From Alteromonas sp. a30 (GTDB lineage: Bacteria; Pseudomonadota; Gammaproteobacteria; Enterobacterales; Alteromonadaceae), in contig NZ_JABEPE010000004.1 in assembly GCF_026788005.1 (NCBI RefSeq), positions 1-64,000 on the forward strand: DNA of 64,000 nucleotides, written 5' to 3'. Shown here piece after piece: positions 45,819 to 54,885 of the stretch. The notes below the pieces were generated by a model. It had not been told where the DNA came from, searched no databases, and was given only the letters and a program-made list of their open reading frames with translations. The translations under genes were made by a program, and so were the position numbers. Each line of letters opens with the position of its first letter. Positions within the stretch are counted from its first letter, which is position 1.

Positions 45819-46628
45819 AGCGATTTTACGTTCTGGGCTAGTACGCACATGGGTTAGATACAGTGGCAAGCCAACCAATAAAAAGCCCCCCACCAAGTTA
45901 CCTAAAACCGTAGGGATCTCATTCCAAACAAGGTAATCACCAACTGTAAATTCTCCCCCCATAATCAAAGAGAAAGGGAATAAAAACATATTCACAATGG
46001 AGTGTTCGAAGCCCATAAAGAAAAACAACATAACAGGCATCCACATTGCCATTATCTTGCCCGAAGCAGACGTTGACACTAATGCACCAACAACGCCCAT
46101 CGACACCATCCAGTTGCACAACATGCCACGGATAAAGATGGTAAACCAGCCCGCAACACCGTGCTCTTGATACCCCAAAGTGCGAGACTCGCCAATGCTA
46201 CTGACTTTAGCGGCAATCTCTCCGCCATCAACGTTGTAGCCATACGTCAGAATGAATGACATAAAAAAAGCAATGGTTAAACAACCTGCAAAGTTGCCCA
46301 AAAACACAATGCCCCAATTACGCAACACTTGCTTAATGGTTACGCCTGGACGCCCATCTAAATAGGCAAGTGGCACTAACGTGAACACCCCGGTTAGTAA
46401 ATCAAACTTCATCAGATATAACATGATAAAGCCCACAGGAAATAGAATCGCACCAACAAGTGGCATGCCTGTTTTTACCGTTACCGTGACGGCAAACATA
46501 GCGGCCAACGCCAGAATAGCACCTGCCATAAAAGCGCGAATAAAACTGTCTTTTACCGACATTAAAACCTTCTGTTCGCCAGAATCGACCATCTTGGTCA
46601 CAAATTCCTTCGGTTCTACATAGGCCAT
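45816..46628 (-). CDS. Formate/nitrite transporter family protein, probable nitrite channel (NirC-like)
   Basis: 270 residues from ATG 46628, which has GGAG nine bases upstream; an in-frame GTG at 46643 overlaps that site and is less likely. Six membrane helices with the family signatures NFAGCLTIAFF and GFEHSIVNMFLFP. FNT proteins form pentamers passing formate, nitrite or hydrosulfide. It heads a unit with the PP2C-kinase, ANTAR protein and cynS, and its leader has an ANTAR-type hairpin and a terminator, so nitrite transport under nitrogen control is the best reading. Confidence 0.9.
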   Translation of the reverse strand: MAYVEPKEFVTKMVDSGEQKVLMSVKDSFIRAFMAGAILALAAMFAVTVTVKTGMPLVGAILFPVGFIMLYLMKFDLLTGVFTLVPLAYLDGRPGVTIKQVLRNWGIVFLGNFAGCLTIAFFMSFILTYGYNVDGGEIAAKVSSIGESRTLGYQEHGVAGWFTIFIRGMLCNWMVSMGVVGALVSTSASGKIMAMWMPVMLFFFMGFEHSIVNMFLFPFSLIMGGEFTVGDYLVWNEIPTVLGNLVGGFLLVGLPLYLTHVRTSPERKIA

Positions 46629-46677
46629 GCTCTGTTTCTCCACTTTTTATTTGGAAGTCAATTAAGAAGGTAAAACG

Positions 46678-46729
46678 CAAAAAGCCCGCCAGCACCTAAA
46701 CCGAAGTGTTAAGCGCTAACGGGCTTCTT
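46678..46729 (-). terminator. Leader terminator upstream of the nitrite transporter gene
   Basis: On the minus strand AAGCCCG ... CGGGCTTTTT with an inner stem AGCGCTTAA/TTTAGGTGCT capped by TTCG. It lies about 50 bases before the start codon, and is placed to prevent expression unless read through. Confidence 0.85.
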
Positions 46730-46748
46730 TGCCGAATTAAATTGTGTT

Positions 46749-46766
46749 GTTCGCACCATTGCGAAC
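46749..46766 (-). promoter_or_regulatory. ANTAR-type antiterminator hairpin (P1) in the transporter leader
   Basis: GTTCGC-AATGGT-GCGAAC: six perfect pairs around a hexaloop with A at position 1 and G at position 4. It lies 20 bases upstream of the terminator, the same order as in the cynS leader. Confidence 0.78.
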
Positions 46767-47039
46767 ATACTTCACAGCGGAAATGATGCAGAACCAGTGC
46801 CAACTAAAAATCATTATGTTTTTCAAAGAGTTAACAAATGGTTATATATATTATCATTTGGCAAAATCACCATAACTGTGCAATATTGCATTAAGGCAGT
46901 GAAAATAGACTTATTTTGCACTAAAAGTAAGAAAACAAGAAAACAATGTTGGTTGTTTTTATATCCTATTTAATAATAGAATAAGTGTTTCACAAAAAAT
47001 AAAAAACACTTTATTAACCATTATAATTGGAACACACAA
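46767..47039. other. AT-rich divergent intergenic region
   Basis: Very AT-rich, between the transporter leader and the lipoprotein gene. It must hold the promoters of both; no operator recognised. Confidence 0.4.
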
Positions 47040-47960
47040 ATGAAAAAACTCGCATTGCTGACAGTTGTCATATTACTTAGTGGTTGTGTTGCCACACCTA
47101 AATACACTACTTTTAAAGAACTTACGCCGCCAAAATCTCGGGGTGAAACTACTAATGATTACCTAAAGAAAAACCTGTTTCCTGCAAACTCTCAATGGAC
47201 CGAGGAGTTTAGAATAAAAGGCAAAACAATTGGGATTGATACATTTACCGGTAATGAGAATGGTTCGCCTCTAGCAACACAAACCATCACTCGTCGATTA
47301 CTAGACATCAAAAAAACCTTGGATAAAAAAAATTCCGGCAATTCATTTAACATTGTTGATCGCTCAACGCTAAGAAAAAGAAAAGATGAGCTTGAAATGA
47401 ATGATGGCGGTTTTGTTAAAAAAGATCGAAATACACAACTTGTCCTGATTGGTAAGGCTATTTCCGCGGATTATTTATTGGATGGTAGCGTTACGGAGTA
47501 CACTAATGCTCAACAAATGATTGTGTTAAAAACACATTACCAAAAAGGGGAAAGAGCTAGATATATCAAGGACTATAATAAATTAATGGCCGATATCGAT
47601 ACAGAAATTACAAGGTTAGAAAATTTAGATTTACCAACACAAATGCTTATGGGTGGGGTAGCGGTAGTTCAGCAAAAAATAGAAGACCTAAGAAGAAGAA
47701 AAGCAAGTACTGTAAGTATAGAACAGTATGATGAAGAGTTTAAAAAGAAAAGATTCAATGAAAGTTTAGGCATTGCGTCTATCGGCGTGACGGCAAGATT
47801 AATAGACGTCCAAACAGGTGAATTTGTATGGCTCTATCAAGATGAGCACAGAGGGCTGAGTCTTATGAGAGGGATGCAATCAGTCGCAGACAAATTAATC
47901 GAAAAAATGCTAGAGAAAGACTTCAAACAAGAAGATTTAAAATTAACAAAAAATCGCTAG
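47040..47960 (+). CDS. CsgG-like lipoprotein
   Basis: 306 residues with a lipobox (LLSGC; mature Cys near residue 16). The pattern of an early strand GIDTFTG, then FNIVDRSTL, then ADYLLDGSVTEY, then VTARLIDVQTGEFVWLYQ resembles the CsgG/curli-type and related penicillin-binding-protein-activator lipoproteins. A charged coiled insert (about 165-235) is unusual for CsgG. AT-rich compared with the flanking genes. No curli genes are seen nearby, so the role is open. A long hairpin follows the stop. Confidence 0.7.
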   Translation: MKKLALLTVVILLSGCVATPKYTTFKELTPPKSRGETTNDYLKKNLFPANSQWTEEFRIKGKTIGIDTFTGNENGSPLATQTITRRLLDIKKTLDKKNSGNSFNIVDRSTLRKRKDELEMNDGGFVKKDRNTQLVLIGKAISADYLLDGSVTEYTNAQQMIVLKTHYQKGERARYIKDYNKLMADIDTEITRLENLDLPTQMLMGGVAVVQQKIEDLRRRKASTVSIEQYDEEFKKKRFNESLGIASIGVTARLIDVQTGEFVWLYQDEHRGLSLMRGMQSVADKLIEKMLEKDFKQEDLKLTKNR

Positions 47961-47968
47961 TTGAAATT

Positions 47969-48000
47969 GGATTTCAGGTTTTTCCTACCTGAAATCCTTC
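47969..48000 (+). terminator. Hairpin terminator after the lipoprotein gene
   Basis: GGATTTCAGG paired with CCTGAAATCC around TTTTTCCTA. The stem is perfect, but the T run after it is poor (TTCAT), so it may be a weak terminator. Confidence 0.55.
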
Positions 48001-48019
48001 ATAAATAGTTAGCCAAAAC

Positions 48020-48934
48020 ATGCCTTCTAAAAAGAATGAAAGTCATAAAACAGAAGTTATTGGGATATTTATAGCAATAGCCGTCGCATTAGCTACATGG
48101 CTCACTTACTTCAATGAAAATAAATTAATTGAGGAGAAAGAGCTAATAAAATTTGGCGCATCGAAGAGACTAAAATCTTTAAAAGACTCCATTGACACTA
48201 TCGGGAAAGAACATGCTTTTGGCTTTATTTCCGTACTAAAGAATAAAGTTAGCATTATCGAAAATTCGAATATGGCTTTTGATGAAGCATCCCTCCTTTT
48301 ATTGGAGCTAGAATCAGAATATAACGCTCAAATTAAATTTATTAATGAATATAAAAAATCTAAATATCAAAAATGTAATTTCCTCTTAAGAGAAAACTAT
48401 AAAGCCATCTTCCCAAATCTTTATCAAAACTATATCATTGATGAAAAAGATAAAATTAACGACTTGAGAGAAGCTAAGGTTAGGTTAAAGGAATCAAAAG
48501 ACGCTTGCAAACTGGTCAATTTAGTACAACCATATACGGGTAATTATAATGAAAATGATATTTTTATTATTCCGGTTTTATATTCAGAGCTACAGCTAAA
48601 AACAAACAAAGCAACAGAGTTACTTGAAGTGTCTGGAGGTGTTGCGTTCTCGAGGTTCAGTTCACTCCTTAACCAAACTTTAAATATCCAAACAATAAAG
48701 ATAAATATAGATAAGTTTAATGGAACTGGATGTGAAATACACAATACGAAAATTAATCGTAACTCTCTTAAATTCAACAACAAAATTTCAGGAGATGTTG
48801 CCTGCGAAATCCGACTTAATAAAAGAGAAAGAATAATTATCTGGTACTTTTCTACGCAAAAAGTGGCCCGCCCTAGAGGATTCGAACCTCTGACCTCGTC
48901 CTCCGGAGGGACGCGCTCTATCCAGCTGAGCTAA
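48020..48934 (+). CDS. Hypothetical single-pass membrane protein whose frame runs into an antisense tRNA
   Basis: 304 residues as read. One membrane helix (GIFIAIAVALATWLTYF, about 15-31), then a Lys-rich coiled region. The last 23 or so residues (ARPRGFEPLTSSSGG and on) are simply the complement of tRNA-Arg and are not part of a real protein family. So the natural 3' end of this gene has been lost or replaced at the tRNA. Very AT-rich, with no clear ribosome site before the ATG. Likely acquired DNA and perhaps non-functional. Unrecognised. Confidence 0.5.
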   Translation: MPSKKNESHKTEVIGIFIAIAVALATWLTYFNENKLIEEKELIKFGASKRLKSLKDSIDTIGKEHAFGFISVLKNKVSIIENSNMAFDEASLLLLELESEYNAQIKFINEYKKSKYQKCNFLLRENYKAIFPNLYQNYIIDEKDKINDLREAKVRLKESKDACKLVNLVQPYTGNYNENDIFIIPVLYSELQLKTNKATELLEVSGGVAFSRFSSLLNQTLNIQTIKINIDKFNGTGCEIHNTKINRNSLKFNNKISGDVACEIRLNKRERIIIWYFSTQKVARPRGFEPLTSSSGGTRSIQLS

Positions 48935-48940
48935 GGGCGG
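48864..48940 (-). tRNA. tRNA-Arg (anticodon CCG)
   Basis: 77 bases with an encoded CCA. Acceptor CCGCCCT pairs with AGGGCGG; the D arm is TAGCTCAGCTGGATAGAGC; anticodon stem CGTCC/GGACG encloses loop CTCCGGA (anticodon CCG); the T arm is AGAGGTTCGAATCCTCT. Very similar to the E. coli CCG-reading tRNA-Arg. Its 3' end faces the AT-rich genes at 47.0-48.9 kb. Confidence 0.97.
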
Positions 48941-49553
48941 AAAAAGGATGATGCGTTAAGCGCGCGTTATGATACTGATGCCACTACGCTAACTCAACTT
49001 ATTTATCTTTATTTTCGCAAATTTGAAAGATGAAGGTCAGACTCCTTCCTGATGGGAAGTCACAAGCGTTCTTGCCTATATTCAGTCGTGTAACGTATCG
49101 CGAAATTGTATATATTGCGCCAAACCACGAAACCCAATATGCCAGCTAATACACGCCAAATATAACGTTTAGTTCACAAGCTGCCGTATTTTATTCTCTA
49201 CTCTGCCCCTCACTATTCTTCACAATACGCCATTTAATGGAATTATTTATGCACATTCAACCTAGTAAAAATCTTGTCATATTTGTTCATACTAACCTTC
49301 AAATGATTTAGTATCGGCTAAATAGCTGTGTTTAATTGTTAGTCATCCCATAGAGATTTACCGCAAACTCGCCCTGGATACTTCCATGTAGGCTCCTAAT
49401 TCTCAACAGGTGACTGATAGTTTAGAACAGGTATGTAGACCAATTATGGCAATGGATTTCAAATACCTCACGAAAATGGGGAAACTCGCATTTCGCTGGG
49501 AGTCATTGTGTCTATTTTTTTAGGAAGTTTCATCTTAACAAAAGGAGAAAAAG
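48941..49553. other. Intergenic region with repeat copy 4
   Basis: No gene seen. Repeat copy 4 lies at 49325-49436. The rest is AT-rich and should include the tRNA promoter (near 48950-49000, minus strand). Confidence 0.45.
49325..49436. repeat. Dispersed palindromic repeat, copy 4 (full length)
   Basis: Left arm GCTGTGTTTAATTGTTAGTC, core GATTTACCGCAAACTCGCC and CTTCCATGTAGGCTC, right arm GGTGACTGATAGTTTAGAAC. The arms are inverted repeats. Closest to copy 2 on the left and copy 1 on the right. Confidence 0.8.
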
Positions 49554-49877
49554 ATGAGTGAAGTAGAAAGTTCAACTTCAGAAGGTAAAGAAGTACAAAG
49601 TGCATTACCTGTAAGTGAAAAATCAGAACCTGAAAACGGGTTTAATAAAACACTGCATAAGGTAATGGGGCACCTAGGGTTTACATCGGGTATTGGTATT
49701 GTAGGTATTGGTGGTTTTTGGTTTATTTATTCCTTACTGCAATATATTTTTATCACTCCTAAAAATGTAATGCAGCAAAGTATTGTGGAAAACTACTTCA
49801 ATCAAGCGCAAATGGGCCTTTTAATTGCTGCCATAGGCGTTTTAATTATGGAAATTAAAAAGCTCAGGTTGAAATAA
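49554..49877 (+). CDS. Small membrane protein, 107 aa
   Basis: A disordered Ser/Glu-rich N-terminus of about 35 residues, then two membrane helices (IGIVGIGGFWFIYSLLQYIFI and MGLLIAAIGVLIMEI). AAGGAG is ideally placed before the ATG. A hairpin with the stem CACCCTGT/ACAGGGTG follows. No family recognised. Confidence 0.7.
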   Translation: MSEVESSTSEGKEVQSALPVSEKSEPENGFNKTLHKVMGHLGFTSGIGIVGIGGFWFIYSLLQYIFITPKNVMQQSIVENYFNQAQMGLLIAAIGVLIMEIKKLRLK

Positions 49878-49921
49878 AAACCAATTAGGTAATCGAAGGT
49901 ATCTAGCCTTCAATCCTTACA

Positions 49922-49953
49922 GCACCCTGTATGCAGCTCCGCACAGGGTGTTT
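49922..49953 (+). terminator. Hairpin terminator
   Basis: CACCCTGT paired with ACAGGGTG across a 12-base loop, then TTTCAT. Ends the 107-residue membrane protein transcript. Confidence 0.55.
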
Positions 49954-50259
49954 CATATTAAAGACAATAGTATTTTGAATGCGTTCCTCACTTTGTTTTT
50001 CATTAGCTTTATTCTTATTTACCTCGGTTATGTGAGTGAATATTTTGGGGGAAAGCAGGTTTTACCGCTCTTTTCTATCGCCGTTTTTGCAATGCTATGT
50101 ATTTTTGCATCAGTTAATGATGCAGAAGATGCTTTACGCGACAATGAGCTGATAAATTTCATCATTTTTACCGTGCTTATTTATGGTATTCCTACGCTCT
50201 TTAGTTCTTTTGTCATTCGCTTTTCTGGTAAAACCTCATCCATTGCGAGTTTGCGATAA
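49948..50259 (+). CDS. Possible small membrane protein ending inside a repeat
   Basis: 103 residues from a GTG that lies in the terminator stem; a TTG at 49975 is another possible start, and neither has a ribosome site. Three to four hydrophobic helices (FLTLFFISFILIYLGYV, VLPLFSIAVFAMLCIFA, FIIFTVLIYGIPTLFSSFV). The last residues SIASLR and the stop come from a partial copy of the dispersed repeat, so the original 3' end was probably cut by it. May be a decayed gene. Confidence 0.4.
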   Translation: MFHIKDNSILNAFLTLFFISFILIYLGYVSEYFGGKQVLPLFSIAVFAMLCIFASVNDAEDALRDNELINFIIFTVLIYGIPTLFSSFVIRFSGKTSSIASLR

Positions 50260-50277
50260 ATCGCTATTGGTGACTAC
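50243..50277. repeat. Dispersed repeat, partial copy 5 (reverse)
   Basis: GCGAGTTTGCGATAAATC ... GGTGACTA is the reverse complement of the left half of the full copies. It supplies the stop codon of the membrane protein frame. Confidence 0.65.
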
Positions 50278-50371
50278 TCGAAGCCGAAGTCCATCTAAAA
50301 ATCCGCTTGGTGTGTAAACGCCACCCGCTTCACTTTCTCAAAGTCGCTTTCGCACCCCTGCTCGCTCAGAA

Positions 50372-50391
50372 CTTTTCATCCGTGAAAAGTA
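50372..50391. other. Perfect 8-bp hairpin ACTTTTCA-TCCG-TGAAAAGT
   Basis: Lies between two partial repeat copies upstream of the katG 3' end. No T run follows closely. Role unknown. Confidence 0.35.
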
Positions 50392-50438
50392 TGCTTTTTG
50401 AAAGTTGTTCGGCCACCATTCCTGAATATTCCCGCCTG

Positions 50439-50482
50439 TAATTCAACAAGTCACCTACAGAGAATTAAGCGCAAACCCTTAC
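50439..50482. repeat. Dispersed repeat, partial copy 6 (reverse)
   Basis: AGTCACCTACAGAGAATTAA then GCGCAAACCCTTA is the reverse complement of the right arm of copies 1 and 3. Just after the katG stop. Confidence 0.6.
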
Positions 50483-50493
50483 CTGTAATACTT

Positions 50494-52773
50494 TTATTGC
50501 TTCAAGTCAAAACGGTCGAGTTGCATCACTTTCACCCACGCATCAACAAAGTCTTGAACAAAACGCGGTTGTGCGTTGTCGTAGGCATATACTTCTGCAA
50601 CCGCACGCAATTCCGAATTGGAACCGAAGATTAAGTCAACCGGTGAGGCGGTAAATTTCACCTTACCTGTGTTTCTATCAACACCTTGGTAAATGCCGTC
50701 TTTCTCTGTTTTTTGCCATTTGATAGACATATCCATCAAGTTCACGAAAAAATCGTTGCTTAGCACCCCTTTTTGTTCGGTAAATTCACCCTCGGTTACG
50801 CCTTGAGAGTTCGCACCAAGTACGCGCAAGCCACCAAGCAATACTGTCATTTCTGGCACGCTTAAGTTGAGTTGGTCAGCCTTATCAACCAGCATTTCCG
50901 CTGGCGAACGATATGATTCTTCAGCATTAAAGTAGTTTCTAAAGGCGTCGGCTTTTGGTTCAAGCAAGGCAAATGAATTCACATCGGTTTGTGCTTGTGT
51001 TGCATCGCCTCGGCCCGGCACAAACGGCACAGAAACCTTCACACCTGCTTGTTTCGCTGCGTCTTCTATTGCTGCCGCGCTAGAAAGCACGATTAAATCC
51101 GCCATAGAAATTTGCGCCTGCTTAGACTGACGATTAAATTGGCTTTGAATCTTACGCAGTTTATCCAATACCTTTTTGAGCGCTTTTGGGTTATTCACTG
51201 CCCAATCTTTTTGCGGCGCAAGCTGAATACGAGCGCCATTTGCACCACCACGCTTATCGGATGCTCGGAAACTTGCTGCCGATGCCCAAGCTGTGCGAAT
51301 TAACGCCTCTGTTGATAAACCGGCCTTCAATACGGTTTTCTTTAAAGCTTCAATGTCACTGGCGCTAACCAAGGGGGTTTTAGGTGCGGACACTGGGTCC
51401 TGCCAAATTAGCTCATCATTAGGCACTTCATCACCTAAGTACAATGCCTTCGGTCCTAAATCTCGATGCGTTAATTTGAACCATGCTTTGGCGAACGCTA
51501 AACGGTATTCTTCTGGATTGGCTAAAAAACGCTCTGCGATTTTGCGGTATTCAGGGTCGTATTTCAGCGCCAAATCCGCTGTTGTCATCACTGGCGCATG
51601 AAATTTTCCGTTTATGTGTGCATCTGGCACACTTTGTTGCACCGACTCATCAGTGGGTTTCCATTGAATCGCGCCTGCGGGACTGCGGGTTTGTTCCCAC
51701 TCAAATTGCAGTAAGTTTTGTAGGTATAGGGTTGTCCAACGCGTTGGCAATTGCGTCCACGCACCTTCTAAACCGCTGGTGATGGTGTCTTCTGAATGAC
51801 CTTTACCGCAGGTATTTTTCCAGCCTAAACCTTGTTCTTCAACTGGCGCTGCACCCGGTTCAGCCTGTAAGCAGTCTTTGGGTTTATGTGCGCCGTGCAT
51901 TTTCCCAAAAGTATGACCACCGGCAATTAATGCCACGGTTTCTTCGTCATTCATCGCCATGCGACCAAAAGCAACGCGAATGTTTTTCGCAGAGCCTTTG
52001 GGATCGGGTTTACCGCGAGGTCCTTCTGGGTTCACGTAAATGAGCCCCATGTGCGTTGCCCCTAACGGACGCTGTAGCTTACCGCCACGCTCTTCACGAT
52101 CACTGGCAAGCATTTCCACTTCTGGCCCCCAATACACCAAATCAGGCTCCCAATCATCGGCACGACCTCCGGCGTATCCGTATGTTTCAAAACCCATGTT
52201 TTCCAAAGCGACTGTACCCGCTAGGATCATTAAATCGCCCCACGAAAGTGTTTCACCGTATTTTTGTTTTACCGGCCATAATAAGCGTCGGGCTTTGTCT
52301 AAGTTGCCGTTGTCTGGCCAGCTATTTAGTGGGTCGAAACGCATTTGCCCGCCATCACCGCCACCTCGGCCATCTAGTGTTCGGTATGTACCGGCACTGT
52401 GCCATGATAGACGGATGAAGAATGGCCCGTAGTTTCCGTAGTCCGCTGGCCACCAATCTTGCGATTCAGTCAGCAATGCGTTGACGTCTTGTTTCACGGC
52501 TGCCAAATCAAGTTGTTGGAAAGCTTCACCATAGTTGAAGTCTTCTCCGAGTGGATTGGAACGCGGATCATGGTCTCGAAGTGGCGCTAGGTTAAGTTGC
52601 TCAGGCCACCAAAACTGGTTGGTTTTGGCTTGTCCAAATTCAGCATGACCCGAACCTTTCGCCCCTTGCGGTTTACTCATTTCTGGATTTGCAAAACTGG
52701 TTGTTGAAAAGGTTAAAAGCAGTGCAACACTGCTTGCTAAAATCGTTTTGTTTTTGGGTGCTAACTTGTTCAT
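50494..52773 (-). CDS. katG: Catalase-peroxidase, exported form
   Basis: 759 residues. A signal peptide is present ([18 protein letters not shown], cleavage near residue 28), as in periplasmic KatP/KatG2 types. The distal haem residues R121, W124 and H125 lie in [11 protein letters not shown], and the proximal His is in AGGHTFGK (near 285). N- and C-terminal peroxidase halves are both complete. It breaks down hydrogen peroxide, here likely in the periplasm. It is a single gene in the same orientation as the P450 operon upstream, from which it is separated by nearly 500 bp and a weak terminator. Confidence 0.96.
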   Translation of the reverse strand: MNKLAPKNKTILASSVALLLTFSTTSFANPEMSKPQGAKGSGHAEFGQAKTNQFWWPEQLNLAPLRDHDPRSNPLGEDFNYGEAFQQLDLAAVKQDVNALLTESQDWWPADYGNYGPFFIRLSWHSAGTYRTLDGRGGGDGGQMRFDPLNSWPDNGNLDKARRLLWPVKQKYGETLSWGDLMILAGTVALENMGFETYGYAGGRADDWEPDLVYWGPEVEMLASDREERGGKLQRPLGATHMGLIYVNPEGPRGKPDPKGSAKNIRVAFGRMAMNDEETVALIAGGHTFGKMHGAHKPKDCLQAEPGAAPVEEQGLGWKNTCGKGHSEDTITSGLEGAWTQLPTRWTTLYLQNLLQFEWEQTRSPAGAIQWKPTDESVQQSVPDAHINGKFHAPVMTTADLALKYDPEYRKIAERFLANPEEYRLAFAKAWFKLTHRDLGPKALYLGDEVPNDELIWQDPVSAPKTPLVSASDIEALKKTVLKAGLSTEALIRTAWASAASFRASDKRGGANGARIQLAPQKDWAVNNPKALKKVLDKLRKIQSQFNRQSKQAQISMADLIVLSSAAAIEDAAKQAGVKVSVPFVPGRGDATQAQTDVNSFALLEPKADAFRNYFNAEESYRSPAEMLVDKADQLNLSVPEMTVLLGGLRVLGANSQGVTEGEFTEQKGVLSNDFFVNLMDMSIKWQKTEKDGIYQGVDRNTGKVKFTASPVDLIFGSNSELRAVAEVYAYDNAQPRFVQDFVDAWVKVMQLDRFDLKQ

Positions 52774-53267
52774 TACTTCATCTCTTGCGGGTGGGTGTAA
52801 TATATTTATGTCACTGAAAAATGCATTTCAGCAGCTTCCTTACTCTTACAATTTGAATTTCCAAATCCCCTATGTAAGTAATTAAGCTAGCACCTCTTTT
52901 TAAAAGTGATTAATGAAGCCTTTCTATTACGACAATAGATTTTTCACAAACAAGAAACATTAATTTACCACATAAAAATATAAACCGTTGTTTTTCATAT
53001 ACTTTATATTTTTAAAATTGTGTTAAAACAAAATAATTATTTTACATTCACATATATCAAATTAGGATAGGTTAGAACACTTTGGAAGGAGTATCGGTAA
53101 GATAATGTTTCATATCGATTATTTTCACGATAAACATAATCAGAAATATTAATAAGAAGAAAAGAATAGAGACAATTTTAAAGCTTTTTTGACGGGCATT
53201 TAGCAAGCCAATTCATCAGGCGGAAATTAACGAGGAAACAATAGAATAGAAGCCGGCTGGATACTGA
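52774..53267. other. AT-rich region upstream of katG
   Basis: About 490 bp without a reading frame. Very AT-rich at 52930-53060, and the likely katG promoter. A weak terminator of the upstream operon lies at 53250-53278. Confidence 0.4.
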
Positions 53268-53278
53268 TTAGTCGGCTT
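53250..53278 (-). terminator. Weak terminator overlapping the last gene of the P450 operon
   Basis: Minus strand AAGCCG ... CGGCTT followed by CTATTCTATT. The left stem overlaps the stop codon at 53268. Confidence 0.4.
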
Positions 53279-54110
53279 TGTGTGTTTTGAGCATGTCTAA
53301 AACAAGCTTTTTCAAACGAGGACTTTCAACCACATCTTCGCTGATACGTGCGGTCGCATTAATTAAAATCCACTTATCGAATTCCGTGTCGTCTATCTCT
53401 ATCTGTTTTTTGCAGTAATCGAGATAAGTATCGGCATTCCATTTTGCCAATAAAGAACCAAACCAACGGAATCCGAAAAACGTTTCTGCAAACCAGCCAT
53501 ACTTCAACATGATATAAGTTCGGGCTATATCCGATAATGGCTCTCCCACGCAAATATCATGAAAGCAAGTGACTTCGTATCCTTCACCATTAAAAAACAA
53601 AATTTCAGGCAAGTAGTCACCATGACACACTTTGTTCCCTACGGGCATCGATTGGAAAACATTGAGCACTCGCTGCTTTTGCTCATCGGGTATATCCGCT
53701 CGCTTGATTTTCTCGGCTAACACTTGTGCTTGTTTTGGAAAAGAGTCAATGCCTTCCATCGCTAAAATACGAATATGATTAAGGGCTAGTTGCTCACAAT
53801 ATGCTTCGAACTTATGTGGGCTGCGACGAAAATGATCCAGCAAAGATTCAGCTTTCACGCCTTGATAACTGAGTCCAAATCGATTGTCTTTGGAACGCAG
53901 TACAGCTTCGTCACACGTTAACACCTGACCATAACTTTGAAATAACGCATCATTTCTATGTTTGATCTTCTCTACCGAAATAAACGGAACACCTTGGTTG
54001 AATAGCTGCACGATGCCATTGTCCGCATCATAGTACACATTAAAGTTGGTGCTTTCGCACACCGGTTTTAATTTGCCGACATTAAACGGCTTAGTGAATT
54101 GTTGGAACAT
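53268..54110 (-). CDS. Divergent aminoglycoside phosphotransferase (APH)-like protein
   Basis: 280 residues. The C-lobe of an APH/choline kinase fold is recognisable: CHGDYLPEILFF matches the catalytic HGD-x4-N loop but with Ile where Asn should be, and CFHDICVGEPLSDIARTY matches the metal-binding Asp block and the D-x-A helix. The N-lobe is weak and I see no clear phosphate loop. AGGTGAAG precedes the ATG. Last gene of the P450-adaptor-ATPase operon (25 bp gap). It might phosphorylate the product for resistance or tailoring, or may have lost activity. Confidence 0.7.
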   Translation of the reverse strand: MFQQFTKPFNVGKLKPVCESTNFNVYYDADNGIVQLFNQGVPFISVEKIKHRNDALFQSYGQVLTCDEAVLRSKDNRFGLSYQGVKAESLLDHFRRSPHKFEAYCEQLALNHIRILAMEGIDSFPKQAQVLAEKIKRADIPDEQKQRVLNVFQSMPVGNKVCHGDYLPEILFFNGEGYEVTCFHDICVGEPLSDIARTYIMLKYGWFAETFFGFRWFGSLLAKWNADTYLDYCKKQIEIDDTEFDKWILINATARISEDVVESPRLKKLVLDMLKTHKAD

Positions 54111-54135
54111 ACTTCACCTGACTTCAAGCGCACGA

Positions 54136-54837
54136 CTATGCCGTCGCAGGGTGCGAATCGACTTGTTTACCATCAAGCAGATGAATGGTTCTAGAGGCCG
54201 CTTCTGCATAACGAGGATCGTGCGTTACCATACAAATAGTCGCGCCTTCGCTATGTAGCTTTTCCAATATCGCCATCACTGCTTCGCCGTTTTCTGAATC
54301 CAAGTTACCGGTGGGCTCGTCTGCTAAAATAATTTTAGGCTGTCCGGCGATGGCACGCGCAATTGCAACACGTTGTTGCTGACCACCAGAAAGTTGGCTC
54401 GGGTAATGCTTTGCACGGTGTGCCATGCTAACGCTTTCCAACGCTTTCATGGTGCGTTCTTTTTGTTCTTTGCGGCTTAGGCCCAAGTAGTTAAGCGGTA
54501 AGCTCACGTTATCTTCCACCGACATATCACCAATCAAGTTGAAGTTCTGAAAGATGAAGCCAATTTGTGCACCGCGCACTTTCGCTTGCTCTGTTTTACT
54601 CAATTCAGTAACCAATTTGCCATCTAGGTGATATTGCCCAGAAGATGCTTGGTCCAATAACCCCAAAATGGTGAGTAAGGTCGACTTACCACAACCGGAG
54701 GGGCCAGAAAAAGACACATAATCATTCTGATAAATATCAAAACTAATATTCGATAACGCATGTGTTTCCACTTCATCGGTTGAGAACACTTTGCCCAAAT
54801 TATTCACTGAAATAACGGGAGTTTTATTATCATTCAT
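54136..54837 (-). CDS. ABC transporter ATP-binding protein, MacB/LolD type
   Basis: 233 residues. Walker A GPSGCGKST (about 40), Q-loop FIFQNFNLI, signature LSGGQQQR (about 143), Walker B IILADEP, D-loop TGNLDS and H in VTHD are all present. It powers an FtsX-like permease that would work with a periplasmic adaptor, as in MacAB. The adaptor gene lies 48 bp upstream, but no permease gene is found in the window. Likely export of a peptide or small molecule. Confidence 0.93.
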   Translation of the reverse strand: MNDNKTPVISVNNLGKVFSTDEVETHALSNISFDIYQNDYVSFSGPSGCGKSTLLTILGLLDQASSGQYHLDGKLVTELSKTEQAKVRGAQIGFIFQNFNLIGDMSVEDNVSLPLNYLGLSRKEQKERTMKALESVSMAHRAKHYPSQLSGGQQQRVAIARAIAGQPKIILADEPTGNLDSENGEAVMAILEKLHSEGATICMVTHDPRYAEAASRTIHLLDGKQVDSHPATA

Positions 54838-54885
54838 TGTTATTTTCCTACCTTAACAACTGCTTTAACTTCAGCGAAAAAGCCG

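Noticed and set aside
47040-48934. Complete integrative element at tRNA-Arg
   Set aside because: No integrase gene and no second copy of the tRNA 3' end is visible; only the truncated gene and AT-rich composition hint at it.
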